A stretch of 64,000 nt of DNA. Origin: Salibacterium aidingense DSM 18341 (lineage in GTDB: Bacteria > Bacillota > Bacilli > Bacillales > Marinococcaceae). Both the position numbers and the translations under genes were made by a program. Positions within the stretch are counted from its first letter, which is position 1. Every line of letters begins with the position of its first letter. The stretch is from assembly GCF_000429685.1 (NCBI RefSeq), contig NZ_AUCI01000012.1, positions 1 through 64,000 on the forward strand, given 5' to 3'. This document shows positions 61,199 through 64,000 of this stretch, piece after piece. The notes beneath the pieces are model-generated. The model was given only the letters and a program-made list of their open reading frames with translations, was not told the DNA's origin and searched no databases.

Positions 61199-62409
61199 TA
61201 CTCATCCCCTTCTTTCTGTTCACCTTTGCGGATCATTATCACCGTTACCCCTTGCATGCTTGTTTCTGTAATATTGATAAGGTATTGGCTAGATTCTTGG
61301 TAATAATCAACCGCATTACCTTTTGTGAAATTATCTGTTATTTCATGAGCCTCTTTAATTATCTCCAAATAATGGTTTTCTGTGACAGCCGGTATCGCCG
61401 CATGTGCCGCTTTAGCCAATATAGGGAAACCTTCATGGTTTCGATTATCAGCATAGACTATCTTCGCAGTTTCTTGAGTTTGAGCTCCATAACTCGCTGT
61501 TACATTCATGTTTTTGTCCGAGTGCTGTAACATGACATATTCAGGCGTTTTATCCATCGTTGCTGAAAATTTCGTATCAGCCGCAATAGATTGAAAGTCA
61601 TCATAGAGGGTTTCAATATCTTGCACATGATTGCTTTCTAACTCTTCTCCTGTAGAAGCATAATCTGTACCACGTACATTAACTCGTTGAGGTTTATCAT
61701 TTTCATTCGAATCGTCAGAACCATTATCCGTATCATCTTTATCATCGTCCTCATGGTCAGATGGTGGATTTTCCAAGCCTTCCAACTCGGAGTATCCCTT
61801 CTCCGCCATTCGATACATGAACGTAACCAACTGCGCCCTTGTTAAGGAATCATCCGCTCCAAAACCGTCTATGGTTTGGTTTCCATCCCTTCCTGTCGAA
61901 AGATCAAGGTCATACAAATGTTGAATAGCTTCGGTTTCAGACAAGTCTTCTCCGATATAAGCACTGATGATCCGGGCTATGTCGCCACGTCTAGCGGGCT
62001 GATTTCGCTCCCGGTCCGAGGCTTGTTCAACTATTGGAAAGTTATGCTCTTCCAAATAGTTGTAATGAACATCTGCCCAATGCCCTTCTGATTCGGATTC
62101 ATCCAACTGTTCACCTGCAAATCGGGTAAGGATCGCCAGAAACTGTGCTTGTGTGGCTTTCTCACTGGGACGGAAGGTATCATCATCATAACCAAAAATC
62201 AGCCCTTGTCCGACTGCCCAATTGATCTCCTTAAACGCCCAGTAATCTTCACCAATATCAACAAAAGGGTCATTTTCCGAAACATCCACACTTCTTTCAT
62301 TTGCTGCTTCCATCACATGCACATGCGATGAAGCGGCAGTTATAGCGGATAGTCCGCTGACGGTTAATGCACTTGCTAATAGCAACTTTGTCTTTTTATA
62401 GGTTCTCAT
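61198..62409 (-). CDS. SLH-domain surface protein
   Basis: Signal peptide (LLLASALTVSGLSAITAASS), then three SLH domains (about residues 45-95, 105-155, 165-220) with signature FVDIGEDYWAFKEINWAVGQGL and ADDSLTRAQLVTFMYR; these bind secondary cell-wall polymers. An acidic linker (HEDDDKDDTDNGSDDSNE) and a C-terminal domain of about 170 residues follow. Its position in the Tad operon suggests it anchors the pilus machine to the wall. The 140-bp gap upstream contains TTGTTATAATAG, a possible promoter. Confidence 0.85.
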   Translation of the reverse strand: MRTYKKTKLLLASALTVSGLSAITAASSHVHVMEAANERSVDVSENDPFVDIGEDYWAFKEINWAVGQGLIFGYDDDTFRPSEKATQAQFLAILTRFAGEQLDESESEGHWADVHYNYLEEHNFPIVEQASDRERNQPARRGDIARIISAYIGEDLSETEAIQHLYDLDLSTGRDGNQTIDGFGADDSLTRAQLVTFMYRMAEKGYSELEGLENPPSDHEDDDKDDTDNGSDDSNENDKPQRVNVRGTDYASTGEELESNHVQDIETLYDDFQSIAADTKFSATMDKTPEYVMLQHSDKNMNVTASYGAQTQETAKIVYADNRNHEGFPILAKAAHAAIPAVTENHYLEIIKEAHEITDNFTKGNAVDYYQESSQYLINITETSMQGVTVIMIRKGEQKEGDE

Positions 62410-62550
62410 GTTCTCACAAACCTTTCTTTGTGCTTATACTTCTTATCGGCAGTTCCCAATCTCTTTTATATATGGAACTTCCCTCCTTTATTGGTACTAT
62501 TGTTCTGTACCTCTATTATAACAATTAGTAATTATATTTTCAATATATAA

Positions 62551-63033
62551 TTATTTATATATAAAAAATGAAATAAAAAAACTGCACATAATAAGAAATG
62601 TGCCGGGGATAGTTCCAAAGGTCTCATTCACTTTGGTTCGTAATCCTAACAGGTACTGTTTCAGGTTAAAACGGTATTTTTTTAGCCCAAGAAAATGACC
62701 GATACACAAATGTAAAACAATGAAAGCCAGATAATAAAAGAGCACAAATAACATGCTCGGACCAATAATAAACACCATCCAAACCCCACTGGCTAACATT
62801 AATTTGGTATCTCCAGCCTTCCATAAACCCATGTTCCAGCCAATGTATCCGATCCCCATTAAAAGAATAAGGTACAATCCGAATTGCAATGGAGGTACAA
62901 AAAATGGAGCACATAATATCCCTGCAAGGGATGTAGGCAGCGTTACGACATTCTTAATTTTATACCTCTTCATGTCCGTGTACAGGGATAAACCAAAGGT
63001 CAACGTTAATAGGAAAACAGCTACATACATCAT
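62551..63033 (-). CDS. A24 prepilin peptidase, CpaA/TadV-like
   Basis: About five membrane helices in 160 residues. The two catalytic Asp are in SLYTDMKRYKIKN (near 20) and KAGDTKLM (near 75), the second matching the GxGD-like motif with AGD. It would cut the G/FxxxE leaders of the two prepilins. It overlaps the MinD-like gene by 4 bases. Confidence 0.85.
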   Translation of the reverse strand: MMYVAVFLLTLTFGLSLYTDMKRYKIKNVVTLPTSLAGILCAPFFVPPLQFGLYLILLMGIGYIGWNMGLWKAGDTKLMLASGVWMVFIIGPSMLFVLFYYLAFIVLHLCIGHFLGLKKYRFNLKQYLLGLRTKVNETFGTIPGTFLIMCSFFISFFIYK

Positions 63034-63863
63034 TTAGCAAAAGCCTTCTTTAAATGAAAGAAGAATCCTTGTTCTTTTTCATGCAGCCAATCATTTTCTA
63101 AGGTCAGAAAACCGAGCTTTTGAGTTAATTCATCAATAGCTTGGGTAAAACTGTTTTTCTTTTTCGTTAGATAAATGAAGGAGCGGTTGTTCCTGGATTT
63201 ACGGACCGCATGATCATATGCCGCACTTCCTACCGTTTCCACAGGGCTTCCGCTCCCTCTGTATAATTCTTCAATTTTATCCGGCGAAACATCGGCCTCT
63301 TTTTCTGGCACTTGGTTCAAAAATAGAACAATGTTGGACGGGTCAGCACCAAGCGACACCAGGTCTTCTTTGAATTGATAGTTATTATAAATAGCCCCCT
63401 GTTGCACCGTAGAAACCAGCACAATCTTTTGAGCGGACAATAAGGCTGTTTTCGTACTTCCACCCATGTCTACCCCGCTATCAACAATGACATAATCATA
63501 AAGGTGGATTAATTGTTCCAGGATACGTTTGGCTGCTTTTCCATTTAATTGGTTGATTTCGTTTGAATCAGCTATCGCCGGAATATAATCAATTCCGGCT
63601 TCCTCATTCCGTATAACCAAACTTTTCGCCTGTCGTTCTGTCATAGTGATTTCGGTCTGAACCCAATCAGAAAGGGAGACGCCTTCCTTTGAACTTCCTA
63701 ATGCCTGGGAAACGCCACCATACGGAATATCAAAGTCAATAACTACTACTTTTTTGGCGGTTTGTTTTTTTATTGCGGCAGCAAGATTTAAGGATACCTC
63801 CGTTTTCCCAACACCGCCCTTCATCGAACTGACCGCAATTATTTCCCCGTTCTTATACATCAT
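63030..63863 (-). CDS. ParA/MinD-type ATPase, second CpaE-like component
   Basis: The deviant Walker A MKGGVGKT lies at about residues 14-21; VVVIDFDIPYGG and DYVIVDSGVDMGG are further ParA-family motifs. It has no receiver domain. Its place next to the prepilin peptidase, with an intact ATPase motif lacking in the CpaE-like protein at 56426, suggests it localises the pilus machine. It overlaps its upstream neighbour by 4 bases (ATGA). Confidence 0.88.
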   Translation of the reverse strand: MMYKNGEIIAVSSMKGGVGKTEVSLNLAAAIKKQTAKKVVVIDFDIPYGGVSQALGSSKEGVSLSDWVQTEITMTERQAKSLVIRNEEAGIDYIPAIADSNEINQLNGKAAKRILEQLIHLYDYVIVDSGVDMGGSTKTALLSAQKIVLVSTVQQGAIYNNYQFKEDLVSLGADPSNIVLFLNQVPEKEADVSPDKIEELYRGSGSPVETVGSAAYDHAVRKSRNNRSFIYLTKKKNSFTQAIDELTQKLGFLTLENDWLHEKEQGFFFHLKKAFAK

Positions 63864-64000
63864 TCCACTTCCTTCCTCTCTTTTTTGAACATACTTTGAA
63901 ATTTCAGCCCAACCTTTTCTTTCTTCTTCCTCCGAATCACTTCAGGTGAAATTAACTCCAAGGCTTCAAGAATCATATCCATTCCTAACGAAAAAGAGTG
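63860..64000 (-). CDS. C-terminal part of an unidentified pilus-operon gene (partial)
   Basis: Open from the window edge and ending in TGA at 63860, overlapping the next ATG. The 46 visible residues (GMDMILEALELISPEVI then a basic tail) are charged and helical. Translational coupling to the MinD-like gene places it in the same operon. Confidence 0.5.
   Translation of the reverse strand, partial: HSFSLGMDMILEALELISPEVIRRKKKEKVGLKFQSMFKKERKEVE

Overview
The window looks like part of a large plasmid, or a plasmid-like conjugative element, from a low-to-mid GC Bacillaceae bacterium. Evidence for the host group: near-ideal Bacillus-type ribosome binding sites (GGAGG with GTG or TTG starts), SLH-domain and LSAC/LSSC lipoprotein signals of a Gram-positive envelope, a PaiA-type acetyltransferase, and T-tailed intrinsic terminators. 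Several exported proteins are strongly acidic (CAP-domain protein, SLH protein, CpaB-like protein), which hints at a halophilic or alkaliphilic host; that is inference. I saw no rRNA, tRNA, CRISPR array or complete insertion sequence. Almost all genes lie on the minus strand. The exceptions are a few plus-strand islands at 1.1-2.1, 14.1-16.8, 20.5-21.7 and 41.2-42.0 kb.

Layout by coordinate. 1-0.7 kb: start of an exported GLUG-repeat surface protein behind a structured leader. 1.1-2.1 kb: a lipoprotein. 2.2-13.5 kb: a block of small plasmid genes with three orphan DNA methyltransferases (D12 adenine, C5 cytosine, DUF6094 type), a DUF2325 protein and a MoxR ATPase/VWA pair. 13.5-16.8 kb: mosaic remnants, including a gene with an in-frame TAG, an RHH protein, two decayed genes and a cobalamin riboswitch in front of a 36-residue membrane ORF. 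16.7-21.7 kb: chromosome-like cargo (PaiA acetyltransferase, DapA-family aldolase, DHA2 efflux pump, HD hydrolase with divergent LysR regulator, LuxR-type HTH fragment). 21.9-27.9 kb: a phage-like recombination module (RadC, SSB, CHC2 zinc-finger protein, ERF annealase, ORF6N/ORF6C antirepressor). 28.3-34.8 kb: a DNA-transfer-like operon with a coupling ATPase whose membrane part is a separate gene, an S1 RNA-binding protein and an M23 hydrolase. 35.1-37.5 kb: topoisomerase III. 37.5-42.8 kb: small membrane and regulatory genes, and a triple-HTH gene flanked by 30-bp repeats. 43.2-51.5 kb: maintenance region with a ParM-like actin, an RHH partner, palindrome arrays, a replication-relaxation protein and iteron-like repeats, interleaved with exported CAP-domain and lipoprotein genes. 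51.6-64 kb: a Tad-type pilus operon (prepilin peptidase, two CpaE-type ATPases, CpaB, CpaF, TadB, TadC, two prepilins, pseudopilin-like proteins, SLH protein, large exported protein).

How the parts may work together (inference): the actin/RHH pair with palindromic sites would segregate the plasmid. Methyltransferases, SSB, ERF, RadC and topoisomerase III would help incoming DNA survive and recombine. The coupling ATPase, M23 hydrolase and Tad pilus would act at the cell surface. No VirB4, VirB6 or recognisable relaxase lies in the window. The most interesting possibility is therefore a plasmid-borne Tad pilus with classical G/FxxxE prepilins that works in adhesion or DNA transfer alongside a split coupling protein. 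Regulation looks unusually RNA-based: two homologous attenuator-like leaders sit before the GLUG surface protein and the first prepilin, a family of six related terminator hairpins separates many of the small genes, and six genes share one identical ribosome-binding/start cassette.
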